From Pelotomaculum schinkii (GTDB taxonomy: Bacteria; Bacillota; Desulfotomaculia; Desulfotomaculales; Pelotomaculaceae): a DNA stretch of 64,000 nucleotides. The notes under the pieces were generated by a model, which made no database searches, was not told the origin of the DNA, and saw nothing but the letters and a program-made list of their open reading frames with translations. Each line of letters starts with the position of its first letter. Within the stretch, counting starts at the first letter, position 1. The translations under genes and the position numbers were made by a program. The stretch is taken from positions 62,001 through 126,000 of the forward strand of contig NZ_QFGA01000002.1 in the NCBI RefSeq assembly GCF_004369205.1, read 5' to 3'. Shown piece after piece: positions 54,777 through 63,592 of the stretch.

Positions 54777-56777
54777 TTACTTCTTATCGAACAAGTCTCC
54801 CACCATGTCACCTATGGTAACCACATCTCCGGTATCCTCAGTTTTCTTATGGTTATAGTCACGGTATTCCCGCTCCTGTTTTTCCCTGGACACCTCTCTT
54901 ATAGATAAACGAATTCTCTTCTCGGCAGGATCTACGCTAAGCACCTTGACGTTGACCTCTTCTCCTTCGGACACCACCTCGTCCGGCTTGGCCACATGTC
55001 TTTCCGCCAGGTGTGAGATATGGACCAGACCTTCCACACCGGGTTCCAACTGCACAAAGGCGCCAAAAGGAGCCAGGCGGACTACTTTTGCCGGAACAAC
55101 GCTGCCCACCGGGTATTTTTGGTCAACTGTGTCCCAAGGATTGGGCAGGACTTGTTTTAAACCCAGGGATATTTTTTCATTATCCCGGTCTATTTTAAGT
55201 ACCATAACCTCAATCTCATCACCCACCTTGACCACTTCAGATGGATGGTTGATGCGGTACCAGGACATCTCAGATATGTGCAGCAGGCCGTCTACCCCGC
55301 CGATATCTACGAAAGCCCCGAACTGAGTCAGCCGCCGCACCACTCCTTTAACAACCTGACCTTCCTCAAGGTTGGTCAGCAGTTCCTGGCGCAGCTTGGC
55401 GAAATCCTCTTCCAGCACCGCCTTGCGGGACAGAATCACCTTTTTCCTGGCCCGGTTCATCTCGATCACACGCGAGGATATGACCTGTCCCAGGTATTTG
55501 GAGAGATCTTCCACATAACCGCGGTCGACCAGGGAAGCAGGTAGAAAAGCTCGCACCCCTATATCCACCAAAAGACCACCCTTTACTACTTCCCGCACCG
55601 TGCCCTCAACAGGCTGCCCTGATTCAAGGGCTTCCTCAAGTCCGGCCCAGGCTTTTTCGGCATCGGCTTTTTCTTTGGAAAGGATCAGCTTGCCTTCGTT
55701 GTCCTCTGCTTTTAACACATATACTTCTATTTGATCCCCCACCTGGACGATATCCTGGATGGAGGTAACTTCACAGCAGGACAGTTCCCTGATTGGAATA
55801 ACGCCTTCCGACTTAGCTCCAACATCCACCATCACCTCGTCCTGGCCAACGTGGACAACCGTACCAGTAACAATTTCACCGTGCCGAACAGCTTTGACTT
55901 CAACCGCGTCCTTCATACCTTCCTCAGAGCCGTTCAGTTCTTCAATCTCACTCATTCGCTTCTTAACCTCCTCTATTATCCAGTCAGGTGTAGACGCACC
56001 CGCTGTTAACCCTGCTGCCTTCACACCCCGGAACCACGCCGGATCAAGTTCACCCGCCTCCTCGATATGGTAAGTTGTCGTACCACAGGCACGGCAGAGG
56101 CTGGCCAGTTTTCTCGTGTTGGCGCTGTCAGCGCCTCCTACCACGATCATCACATCAACCTGACAGGCTAGCTCAAGGGCAGCTTTCTGGCGCTCAGATG
56201 TTGCGCTGCAGATGGTCTTACATGCCTGGACAACCGACCCGGTTTTTTCCAGGGTCTCCACAACAGCGTTAAAGTTTTCCATGTGTTGGGTCGTCTGGGC
56301 CAACACCCCGATCTTTTTTCCCCGTGCCTTTACGAGACCTGCTTCCCAGGGATTTTCCACGACCTCCGCCTTGCCATTGGCCCAACCCATGATTCCCTGT
56401 ACTTCCGGGTGGTTTTTATCACCCACAATCACCACCTGGTAGTCTTTGGTCATCAGGTCACGGGCAACGACTTGGGTCCTGCGGACAAAGGGACAGGTTG
56501 CGTCAACAATGTCCAACCCGAGCTCCTGGGCGGCGTTTAACAAGGCTGGACCTACCCCATGAGACCTAATGATAAGCGTGCCTTCTTTTATCTCCCCTAA
56601 ATTATTAATTTCCCTAACTCCCAATTTTCCGAGGTAGGCAACTACCTGAGGGTTGTGAATTAGTGGCCCCAAGGAGAAGACCGGGCCAGGCCTGTTGCGG
56701 ACGGTGTCCTTGGACATCTCAATGGCTCTTTTGACACCGTAGCAAAAACCGGCTTTTGAGGCTACCCTCACTTCCAT
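54777..56777 (-). CDS. ispH-rpsA: IspH (HMBPP reductase) fused to S1 RNA-binding domains
   Basis: A 666-residue fusion. Residues 1-280 are IspH, the [4Fe-4S] enzyme of the last MEP-pathway step; its three Cys ligands are in GFCYGVKRA, DATCPFV and ICSATSERQ, with HPEVQG in between. Residues about 300-640 are four S1 domains (GTVVHVGQDEVMVDVGAKSE, GTVREVVKGGLLVDIGVRAF, GVVRRLTQFGAFVDIGGVDG, AKVVRLAPFGAFVQLEPGVE). The fusion is known in Clostridia. ATG 56777 follows AAAGGTGA; upstream in-frame codons lack family similarity. Confidence 0.95.
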   Translation of the reverse strand: MEVRVASKAGFCYGVKRAIEMSKDTVRNRPGPVFSLGPLIHNPQVVAYLGKLGVREINNLGEIKEGTLIIRSHGVGPALLNAAQELGLDIVDATCPFVRRTQVVARDLMTKDYQVVIVGDKNHPEVQGIMGWANGKAEVVENPWEAGLVKARGKKIGVLAQTTQHMENFNAVVETLEKTGSVVQACKTICSATSERQKAALELACQVDVMIVVGGADSANTRKLASLCRACGTTTYHIEEAGELDPAWFRGVKAAGLTAGASTPDWIIEEVKKRMSEIEELNGSEEGMKDAVEVKAVRHGEIVTGTVVHVGQDEVMVDVGAKSEGVIPIRELSCCEVTSIQDIVQVGDQIEVYVLKAEDNEGKLILSKEKADAEKAWAGLEEALESGQPVEGTVREVVKGGLLVDIGVRAFLPASLVDRGYVEDLSKYLGQVISSRVIEMNRARKKVILSRKAVLEEDFAKLRQELLTNLEEGQVVKGVVRRLTQFGAFVDIGGVDGLLHISEMSWYRINHPSEVVKVGDEIEVMVLKIDRDNEKISLGLKQVLPNPWDTVDQKYPVGSVVPAKVVRLAPFGAFVQLEPGVEGLVHISHLAERHVAKPDEVVSEGEEVNVKVLSVDPAEKRIRLSIREVSREKQEREYRDYNHKKTEDTGDVVTIGDMVGDLFDKK

Positions 56778-56862
56778 AAAATCACCTTTTATCCATCGTG
56801 GAAATATTCGATAAGGTACGCGAATTTCCTTCCTATCGCCATATATTTTCAGAAAAATCCGT

Positions 56863-57438
56863 TTAGCTCCCGAGCAGCAGGGCAATCTCGTCCATAATCC
56901 GGTCGCTGATAATTTCAAGATCTTCCCTGGTTGCCTTTGTCATGGACTGAAAGCGGATAGGACTGCCTACATGGACCGTTATCTTGCTAAACACACCTCT
57001 AGTCCCACTTACGGCAATCGGCACGATCGGGGTTCCCGCCTTAAGAGCAATCATGGCGGCGCCAAGGTGCGGCTTTAACATATCCCCGGTATGGCTCCTG
57101 GTCCCCTCGGGGAAAAGTCCCACGACTTCGCCTGCTTGGAGCAGACGTAAGGCCGTCCTCACAGCATTCCGGTCGGTCACATCCCGGCGGACCGGAAAGG
57201 CTCCGGAAGAACGTACGGCGTAGCCGACCAGGGGTATCTTAAAAAGCTCGGACTTGGCCATGAAAAAAACCTGGCGTTTAAAGGCGCAAATAATCGCAAC
57301 CGGGTCCCAGTAACTGACGTGGTTGGCCACCAGCACCACCCCGCCGGTGGCGGGAAGGTTCTCCGCCCCCCGGATTTCCCAGCGCCTCAGCACTAATAGG
57401 ACAAGCCTGGCGCCGGCTTTAAGTAAACTGAAAATCAT
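56863..57438 (-). CDS. plsC: 1-acyl-sn-glycerol-3-phosphate acyltransferase
   Basis: A 191-residue membrane-associated acyltransferase making phosphatidic acid. NHVSYWDP is the HxxxxD catalytic motif, FPVRRDVTDRNAV and LFPEGTRSHTG bind glycerol phosphate, and GTPIVPIAVSGTRG closes the family core. The ATG overlaps the cmk stop by four bases (ATGA) with AAGGAAGG upstream. Confidence 0.94.
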   Translation of the reverse strand: MIFSLLKAGARLVLLVLRRWEIRGAENLPATGGVVLVANHVSYWDPVAIICAFKRQVFFMAKSELFKIPLVGYAVRSSGAFPVRRDVTDRNAVRTALRLLQAGEVVGLFPEGTRSHTGDMLKPHLGAAMIALKAGTPIVPIAVSGTRGVFSKITVHVGSPIRFQSMTKATREDLEIISDRIMDEIALLLGS

Positions 57439-58118
57439 CGTTCCTTCCTTTCACCCGTTATCCTTGCCACAATCAGGTCAACTACTCCCTCTACCGTACA
57501 GGAAGTGCTGTCGATAATGACGGCGTCCGGAGCCGGCGCTAAAGGGTCCATTTCCCTTGAAGTGTCAATAAAATCCCGGTTGCAGATATCTTCTTCGATT
57601 TGACGCCGGTCAACGTTTATTCCCTTATCGGCCAGTTCCTTCCAGCGTCGCCTGGCCCTTTCCCCGGTGGCGGCAGTGAGGTAAATCTTGACCCGGGCGT
57701 CGGGTAATACCACCTGCCCGATATCCCGGCCCTCCATTACAACACCGCCCCCCGCGGCCATTTCTTTCTGTAATTCAATCATTTTCCGGCGTACAGCAGG
57801 GACTTTGGCCACCAGCGAGACGCTGTTCGAAACAGCCGGTAATCGAATTTCTTCAGTTACGTCCTCTCCGTCCATCAACACGGTAAGATTTCCATCAGAG
57901 CCTGCCTTGAGGCTTATTAATACATTCGACGCCAGCCTGCCGAGTTTTTGGTGGTCGTTTAAGTCTGCCCCGTCACGCAGCGCCTTTAACGTAACGGCGC
58001 GATACATGGCTCCCGTATCTATATACAAATAGCCAAGACTTTTAGCAACCAGCTTTGCAACTGTACTTTTGCCGGCCCCGGCCGGCCCGTCAATGGCTAT
58101 GTTGGGTTTGCAATTCAT
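57435..58118 (-). CDS. cmk: Cytidylate kinase
   Basis: A 227-residue kinase phosphorylating CMP/dCMP. IAIDGPAGAGKSTVAKLVAK is the P-loop; YIDTGAMYRAVTLKAL, VVMEGRDIGQVVLPDA and FIDTSREMDPLAPAPDAVII are typical. ATG 58118 follows TTGGAGGGG; the nine upstream codons lack support. cmk-plsC-ispH order is common in Clostridia. Confidence 0.95.
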   Translation of the reverse strand: MNCKPNIAIDGPAGAGKSTVAKLVAKSLGYLYIDTGAMYRAVTLKALRDGADLNDHQKLGRLASNVLISLKAGSDGNLTVLMDGEDVTEEIRLPAVSNSVSLVAKVPAVRRKMIELQKEMAAGGGVVMEGRDIGQVVLPDARVKIYLTAATGERARRRWKELADKGINVDRRQIEEDICNRDFIDTSREMDPLAPAPDAVIIDSTSCTVEGVVDLIVARITGERKER

Positions 58119-58211
58119 GGCGCCCCTCCAAGAAGCAGCTATCATTTATAAATAACAATGCAACTTTGATTATTCGACAGCATATAATTTTTCTCCTTTG
58201 TAAATCTTAAA

Positions 58212-58241
58212 CAAAAAGCCTGAAAGGAATACCCTTCCAGG
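58212..58241 (-). terminator. Terminator downstream of the ger operon
   Basis: On the minus strand CCTGGAAGG pairs with CCTTTCAGG (one G-T pair), 5-base loop, then CTTTTTG. It lies 255 bases after gerC but only 78 bases after the possible small gene at 58319. Confidence 0.6.
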
Positions 58242-58318
58242 TTGTATTATTCTACCTGAATATTTATTAATACACGGGGGAAGTTCTCACTCAATTTTTA
58301 TATTGCCCTGGTGACCTT

Positions 58319-58441
58319 TTACTGCGCACTGTAACCGCTCGACCTGCTGTTATCCATAGCGGAGCAGCGCACGTAGGCGCCCTTTCCGCCCATCAGGTAA
58401 GCCCCTTCACGGAACTGGTGCTCGAGACTATGAATTCCCAA
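58319..58441 (-). CDS. Possible 40-residue protein at the end of the ger operon
   Basis: An open frame from TTG 58441 reads LGIHSLEHQFREGAYLMGGK, then GAYVRCSAMDNSRSSGYSAQ and TAA. Codon choice is GC-rich at third positions like the neighbouring genes, which is unusual for intergenic DNA. AAAAAGGT lies about ten bases before the TTG, weak but usable. It follows gerC by 55 bases and precedes a terminator. No family is recognised and no homology could be checked. Confidence 0.4.
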   Translation of the reverse strand: MGIHSLEHQFREGAYLMGGKGAYVRCSAMDNSRSSGYSAQ

Positions 58442-58496
58442 TTAGTATTTTACCTTTTTATTGGTAGGTCCAGGCTTATTTAAAGCTCGCGCTTCT

Positions 58497-59735
58497 CTAC
58501 GGAATGGGTTTTACCGGCTCTGCAGTTAGACCGGTGCGTGTAAGCTTACAGCTCACAGTGATTTCAGCCTGTACGTTGGGAAGCCATTCGTCGCGCCAGG
58601 TTTGATTGATCTCTTTCCAAAGCTTCGGGTTCGTTTCGTAAATTTTTTCCCCTAAACCCAGAAAATCGCTGTGCAGTTCCCGGGACTTGTTGACAGCAGC
58701 CATGACCTCCTGATAGATCGCTTTTTCCTCCTCCTGTTCCAGCAGCCGCATATCCTCGGGCTTGTTGATGTCGATATCCTCCTTCTCCACACTGGATACA
58801 TACCCTTCCACCTTGATCTCGATATTGAAGATAAACCCATCCTCGGTAATGATTGGTGTGATTTTGCTTCTTTCTGAAGAAACCAACAGTGAGGCCCACG
58901 GTTTCTCTGCGTTTACAGGAACAGTGACGGTGCCCCCTGCAGCCCTCCCTTCCACCCAGACCACACCGCGGGATTCAGACAGCTCAAGGAAAGACACCAG
59001 ACTGCCCAGCTTTAGGACTCCCATGCTACTAATCTCAAAGGTCTGTTTTTCTTCCTGGGTACCGTCAGCCGCCCTGCTGACCTCTGGTACCAGTTTAATA
59101 GCAGTTATGAACGGGTCAATGCCCGCCCTCTCCACCTTGCTTAAGAATTGTCCGAAATTGACAGGGAGAATCACGGACACTTCCTGCCTGCGCTGGAACA
59201 TGGATCTGAATGTTTGAGCCGGAAAATTTCCCGGATCGGGCTCCCCTTTAAGCAAGATATCCTCCGCTCTTCCCTTGGCCACCAGGACCCAGACGGAGCG
59301 ACGCATCATGGGTTTTCTGGTAAAGAAATCCAGAGGCGGCAGCATATTTTTACGGGCTTCGTCTTCCCCCATAATGATAACTGTAGTCGTCTTGAACATC
59401 GCGGAACGAGGGTTCTTCAGTTCAAACATGCGCACAGCGTCGCTGACATTGCGCGCCCGGACACTGTAGTTGGCATAAGGCTTGACCGGCACGCCGCCGC
59501 CACCGCCCCCACCGCCTCCACCCTGCGATTTCCCGAGCATACGGGGAATAACAGTCTGAAAGGTGACGAGCACACCGTCAGAATCAGCACTGTCAATACC
59601 CACAGCAGTGACATAGGACAATTGTTCAATTTCAACACGATCCCAGCAGCCGGAGCACATACCTGCGAGCAAAATAATGATTAAAAAGAGATAGATCCGC
59701 TTTGCCATACGCCTTGACACAAGCTGTCTCTTCAT
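58497..59735 (-). CDS. gerC: Ger(x)C-family spore germination lipoprotein
   Basis: A 412-residue C subunit of a nutrient germinant receptor. The signal peptide ends in LAGMCSGCWDR (lipobox Cys about residue 30), anchoring it to the inner spore membrane; WDRVEIEQLSYVTAVGID and the last-third KVEGYVSSVEKEDIDINKPE are Ger(x)C motifs. A run of ten Gly follows SQ near residue 70, encoded by a GGC/GGT/GGG tract (about 59490-59520), where relatives have a shorter loop. The ATG overlaps gerB by four bases. Confidence 0.93.
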   Translation of the reverse strand: MKRQLVSRRMAKRIYLFLIIILLAGMCSGCWDRVEIEQLSYVTAVGIDSADSDGVLVTFQTVIPRMLGKSQGGGGGGGGGGVPVKPYANYSVRARNVSDAVRMFELKNPRSAMFKTTTVIIMGEDEARKNMLPPLDFFTRKPMMRRSVWVLVAKGRAEDILLKGEPDPGNFPAQTFRSMFQRRQEVSVILPVNFGQFLSKVERAGIDPFITAIKLVPEVSRAADGTQEEKQTFEISSMGVLKLGSLVSFLELSESRGVVWVEGRAAGGTVTVPVNAEKPWASLLVSSERSKITPIITEDGFIFNIEIKVEGYVSSVEKEDIDINKPEDMRLLEQEEEKAIYQEVMAAVNKSRELHSDFLGLGEKIYETNPKLWKEINQTWRDEWLPNVQAEITVSCKLTRTGLTAEPVKPIP

Positions 59736-60847
59736 TCTTTTGTCTCCCCAGTCTTAGGTACGCCTTTTTTCCTGAGCAGCGCCAGGATATAGAGAAGGAT
59801 AAACACTGACATTTCAACGGATAGGGCAAAGATATTCCAGGTTGTCGCAAGGAACCCCCTGGCCTGGACAATATCGGTAAATATTAGGGTAGCAAACGCC
59901 GCCAGGATTACTGCACCGGGCCATACCAGCGGGCGGTGTTCACTTAAGTTGACCGACTGGGCAAAGGCGATCAGTGCGGTGTAAAAGAGAAGCGACACTT
60001 TCAGGCATACCGTCGTCACCCAAAAAGCCAGGAGGAACGCCTCTACCCGCTCAAAAAAACCGGCGACACTGATCATCTTGACCAGTTCAAAGGAGGGGAA
60101 AAGGATCCGGCTGTTCTCTAAAGCTCCAAACGTGGCGATCTGCAGCATCACCATTATTAGTATCGGAACGTTTAATAATAAAGTAATTTTCAAGTTGAGG
60201 CCCGGCGCCTGTTCAGGGTGGCGCATGTACGGAATGAGAAAAAGGATGGCCAAGCCTTCACCGTAGAAAGACAGCATATTAACAGCGCCCCGCATCAGTT
60301 CCAGCGGCGAGTGTTCCAGGAAAGGCTTGAGCAGCTCCCAATTCGCCACCGGGAACAGAAACAATGACCCGCCCATTAGCGCTATCAAAAAAAGCGGATA
60401 GAGAATCTCACAGGCCCTGGCGAATACTTCCAGACCCAGGTGAACTCCATAGGCTATCGCAAATACATATAAAGCTATGAAGACGACCAGCGGGGTTCTT
60501 GGCATGACAGCGATAACCAGATGGTCAGCCAATTCACGGACTGCGGCAGCTGCTACAAAGAAAAAGAAAAGGCTCAGGATCATGCCCAGTACCCGCCCCC
60601 CCCATTTGCCCAGGAGATCCATGCCGTATTCGACCGGGTTCTTACCAGGGAAACGCAAGCCCAGGGAAATGATCGGGATACCGAAGAGTATCCCTAAAAC
60701 AGTCACAATCAGAACCACCACCCAGGCGTCCTGCCCGGCGTACTTGGTTAAAAGAGCCGGGACAAACTGGACCTCGGTGGCGAAGACCATGTTTGCAACC
60801 AAAAACATGACCTGGCGGGAGGAGAGCCTCCCTTTTTCCAAACTCAT
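59732..60847 (-). CDS. gerB: Endospore germination permease (GerAB family)
   Basis: A 371-residue APC-superfamily membrane protein with about ten helices and the GerAB pattern: SSRQVMFLVANMVFATEVQF at the N-terminus, LPMRLLFP-like VANWELLKPFLEHSPLELMRG in the middle, MLSFYGEGLAILFLIPYM and LLRKKGVPKTG at the end. It probably binds the germinant, possibly an amino acid. Co-translated with gerC (ATGA). Confidence 0.92.
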   Translation of the reverse strand: MSLEKGRLSSRQVMFLVANMVFATEVQFVPALLTKYAGQDAWVVVLIVTVLGILFGIPIISLGLRFPGKNPVEYGMDLLGKWGGRVLGMILSLFFFFVAAAAVRELADHLVIAVMPRTPLVVFIALYVFAIAYGVHLGLEVFARACEILYPLFLIALMGGSLFLFPVANWELLKPFLEHSPLELMRGAVNMLSFYGEGLAILFLIPYMRHPEQAPGLNLKITLLLNVPILIMVMLQIATFGALENSRILFPSFELVKMISVAGFFERVEAFLLAFWVTTVCLKVSLLFYTALIAFAQSVNLSEHRPLVWPGAVILAAFATLIFTDIVQARGFLATTWNIFALSVEMSVFILLYILALLRKKGVPKTGETKE

Positions 60848-60869
60848 TCTTTCACCTCAATACTGTTTG

Positions 60870-61103
60870 CTATTGGGGATAAAACAACCTTGTGATAGGG
60901 CGAAAGACGAATTCGATGCCGTTGGTAGGGTTAGGAACCGGCAATTTCAGGGTCATGGCCACGGACAGGGCTATACCGATCAGGAGAAAACCGCAAAAGG
61001 CGATCAGCTCGCCTCTCTTTTCCTGTTGCAATAATCCGGGAAGTTCCAAGAGGGTTATTACACCCCCTATCACAATGATTAATAGCAAATTAAAGTACAC
61101 CAT
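60870..61103 (-). CDS. Small two-helix protein of the germinant-receptor operon (GerD-subunit type)
   Basis: A 77-residue protein with two helices (MVYFNLLLIIVIGGVITLLE and LIAFCGFLLIGIALSVAMTL) joined by QQEKRGE, ending PNPTNGIEFVFRPITRLFYP. It resembles the small D subunits that accompany some gerA-type operons and tune receptor sensitivity in Bacillus. It lies between the A and B genes, 22 bases before gerB. Confidence 0.72.
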   Translation of the reverse strand: MVYFNLLLIIVIGGVITLLELPGLLQQEKRGELIAFCGFLLIGIALSVAMTLKLPVPNPTNGIEFVFRPITRLFYPQ

Positions 61104-61163
61104 CAGCCCATCACCTCTTTAATTACACTGGCTTGCAGCCCCCGTATAAGTTAACAGCGTCAC

Positions 61164-62819
61164 TTAACCCCGCTTCTTTTTATCCGGCATAACGCTCTGC
61201 GGATCGTCCCCTTCCCCGCTGGACTCTTGCGGCGCTTTGGGCATCTGGCCGGGCGCCTGCCGCCTGAGCTTGCGGGCGCGTAAGAGGCTCGGCCTGAAGT
61301 CCATCATCCACCGGGGGGCATTGAAGAAAACATCTTTCCACTCTCCTGGCGCGCCGGGAGCAACCGGGTAAAGGTAGGGAATACCAAATGACCTGAGCGA
61401 CGCCAGATGTAAGAGAAGCACCAGTATACCCCAGAAGATGCCCGGCAGGCCGAAGGCTCCCGCCAACAGGAGAAACGGGTAGCGGATGAACCTGATGGCA
61501 AACGAGGCTGAGTAATTGGGGATCATGAATGAGGCTACCGCTGCCACGGAAACGATGACCACCATGATCGGGCTGACGATCCCCGCTGCCACAGCTGCCT
61601 GACCCAATATGAGCGCCCCGACGATACCGACCGCCTGCCCCACCGAACGGGGCATCCTGGCCCCTGCCTCCCGGAGAAAATCAAAGGATATTTCCATCGC
61701 GAGAGCTTCCACCACCGCCGGGAAGGGGACTCCTTCCCGCCCGGCAGCCATGCTTAAAACCAGACCGGTCGGGATCATCTCCTGGTGATAGGTACTTAAA
61801 GCAACATAAATTGAAGGCAGGAATGTGGCGGCAATTAGCCCCAGCCACCTGAACGGGCGGATGAAGTCAAAACTCTCATAATAATCCTCCGGCGCCTGCA
61901 GAAACTCACTGAAAACAGCCGGGACAAGCAAGGCGAAAGGTGTGGTGTCAACTAGAATGGCCACGCGGCCTTCCATTAGCGCCGCCGCTACCCTGTCAGG
62001 GCGTTCAGTACGGTCGAGGAGTGAAAAAGGCGTCCAGGGGTTGTCCTTGATAAAATCCTCAAGATAACCGGATTCCAGAATCCCGTCGGTATCAATCCTT
62101 TTGAGACGGCTGATTACTTCATCCTTGAGGGCCGGGTCGGTGAGGCCGTGGATATAGGCTACGGAGATATCGGTTTTAGTCAGACGTCCCAATTGGAGTG
62201 TATCGAAACGAAGTAGAGGTGTCTTGAGCCGCCGTCTGACCAGGGCAGTACTGGTACGGAGGGTTTCGTTGAAAGCATCCCGGGGGCCACGTACAAAGGC
62301 CTCAGACTTTGCTTCTTCCACAGCCCTTGCCTTCCAGCCCTTGACCACCATGACAAGGACCTGGGAAGTTCCGTCGATGAAGAGGGCCGCGCAGCCTGTC
62401 AGCACGTAGTCGAGCACCTCGTTGATCCTGGTCGCTTCTTTGATGCTGCCAAAGGTGATCAGCCAGTCACGGATCATCGGATAGGCATTCCCGGGCAGAA
62501 GAGGAGCCTGATCGTCACTCAGCGAGCGATAGAGGAAAGGTTTAAGAATTGCCTCGCTGATTGAGTTCGAGTCGCTCAACCCATCTATGAAGACCAGGGC
62601 CACTCTGATCTCCTGGCGCACACCGAAATTAAACTCCCGTACCAACAGGTCGCTGGTGTTGCCAAACAGTTTTTTGAACAGGGACACATTCTCATCAAGG
62701 CTGGAACTGAAAGAATTGTTCAGTTCCTCAGAACCGGGTTGGAGAGCCGCCAGCTTTGCATCTATTTGCTGCCGTTTCCGTTCTTCCAGTGTTTGCGGTC
62801 TGCGTGGTTTGCGGAACAT
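61164..62819 (-). CDS. gerA: GerA-family spore germination protein (A subunit)
   Basis: A 551-residue protein with a soluble N-terminal half (LFGNTSDLLVREFNFG, VALVFIDGLSDSNSISEAIL, ALFIDGTSQVLVM, GPRDAFNETLRTSTALVRRR) and a C-terminal membrane part (EGRVAILVDTTPFALLVPAV, PFPAVVEALAMEISFDFLREAGARMP). It is the germinant-receptor scaffold that forms the ion channel. Of two ATGs I use 62819, seven bases after GAAGGAG; that at 62825 is one base from it. Confidence 0.94.
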   Translation of the reverse strand: MFRKPRRPQTLEERKRQQIDAKLAALQPGSEELNNSFSSSLDENVSLFKKLFGNTSDLLVREFNFGVRQEIRVALVFIDGLSDSNSISEAILKPFLYRSLSDDQAPLLPGNAYPMIRDWLITFGSIKEATRINEVLDYVLTGCAALFIDGTSQVLVMVVKGWKARAVEEAKSEAFVRGPRDAFNETLRTSTALVRRRLKTPLLRFDTLQLGRLTKTDISVAYIHGLTDPALKDEVISRLKRIDTDGILESGYLEDFIKDNPWTPFSLLDRTERPDRVAAALMEGRVAILVDTTPFALLVPAVFSEFLQAPEDYYESFDFIRPFRWLGLIAATFLPSIYVALSTYHQEMIPTGLVLSMAAGREGVPFPAVVEALAMEISFDFLREAGARMPRSVGQAVGIVGALILGQAAVAAGIVSPIMVVIVSVAAVASFMIPNYSASFAIRFIRYPFLLLAGAFGLPGIFWGILVLLLHLASLRSFGIPYLYPVAPGAPGEWKDVFFNAPRWMMDFRPSLLRARKLRRQAPGQMPKAPQESSGEGDDPQSVMPDKKKRG

Positions 62820-63156
62820 AACCATGCTCCTTCTGCACCATATTGGTGTAACTGTCTATTGCCGCCGCTTGTTGCATTTATTTCCACAGCTATGATATTC
62901 TCTGCAAGAAAGGTCCAGTTTATGCTAAAACCTTCCATTGAAATAAAAGTCAAGGAATAATGTGAATCTCTTAAAACATAATCTCTAACCATGACACCAT
63001 GGCTAAAGCTCTTTGGAACCACCTGCATATAGGTGGTTTTCTATATAGACGAGAACACTAAAAGCCGCGAAATAAGCGGCTTTTAGTGTTTCTCGTTTTT
63101 TATATTTTCTATCCGCATGTCTTGATCACATGAAAGGATATTTTTTCTTCGTTGAC
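62820..63156. other. Upstream region of the ger operon with tandem hairpins
   Basis: About 340 AT-rich bases. No convincing gene. I looked for a sigma-G promoter before gerA (GCATA/CATAnnA-type) and found only a GCATA with wrong spacing. Two hairpins lie at 63017-63098. Confidence 0.45.
63017..63100 (+). terminator. Tandem hairpins with plus-strand T run
   Basis: AACCACCT/AGGTGGTT (63017-63038) is followed by a long stem, GAGAACACTAAAAGCCGC with GCGGCTTTTAGTGTTTCTC (63051-63095, one bulged base), then GTTTTTTA. The T run is on the plus strand although the neighbouring genes are on the minus strand. Confidence 0.65.
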
Positions 63157-63591
63157 TCATTCTAAAACATCAAATTGCCGGGTGTTTAAAGTACTTGACA
63201 GCAAGCCCTCCGTTTGGCTTTTATTTAACTTAATGATAGCATTCACAACTGTCATATATGATATTAATACATTATTTTCATCATACATTTCAATACCCCA
63301 AACATGGGATGTCTTTCCCTTATGCATGAGTTTTCCTTTGGCTATGATATAACCTTCTATCTTTTTCGATTTCATATGATTGGCAGTAATGGTCTGGCCG
63401 ATTGCTGCTTGATCTTTGTCTATTATTTGATTTGATGCATAGCCTGCCACAGTCTCTCCTAATGAAATGATCGCACCACCGTGCAAAATCCCGAAGGCCT
63501 GACTATGAAACTGGGTTAAATTCATTTTAGCCTCGAGTGTATCGGTACCCGCACCAATATATTCAATATTTAACCCCTCGATTAAGTTCAT
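63157..63591 (-). CDS. Hotdog-fold thioesterase (PaaI/MenI type)
   Basis: A 144-residue acyl-CoA thioesterase: FHSQAFGILHGGAIISLGET is the catalytic loop and helix with the expected acidic residue (Glu), then GQTITANHMKSKKIEGYIIA and HVWGIEMYDENNVLISYMT. Directly after menC it may be the dihydroxynaphthoyl-CoA hydrolase of menaquinone synthesis. ATG 63591 lies beside the menC stop with GGTGA upstream; GTG 63600 is an alternative. Its DNA is clearly AT-richer than the ger genes. Confidence 0.82.
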   Translation of the reverse strand: MNLIEGLNIEYIGAGTDTLEAKMNLTQFHSQAFGILHGGAIISLGETVAGYASNQIIDKDQAAIGQTITANHMKSKKIEGYIIAKGKLMHKGKTSHVWGIEMYDENNVLISYMTVVNAIIKLNKSQTEGLLSSTLNTRQFDVLE

Positions 63592-63592
63592 T

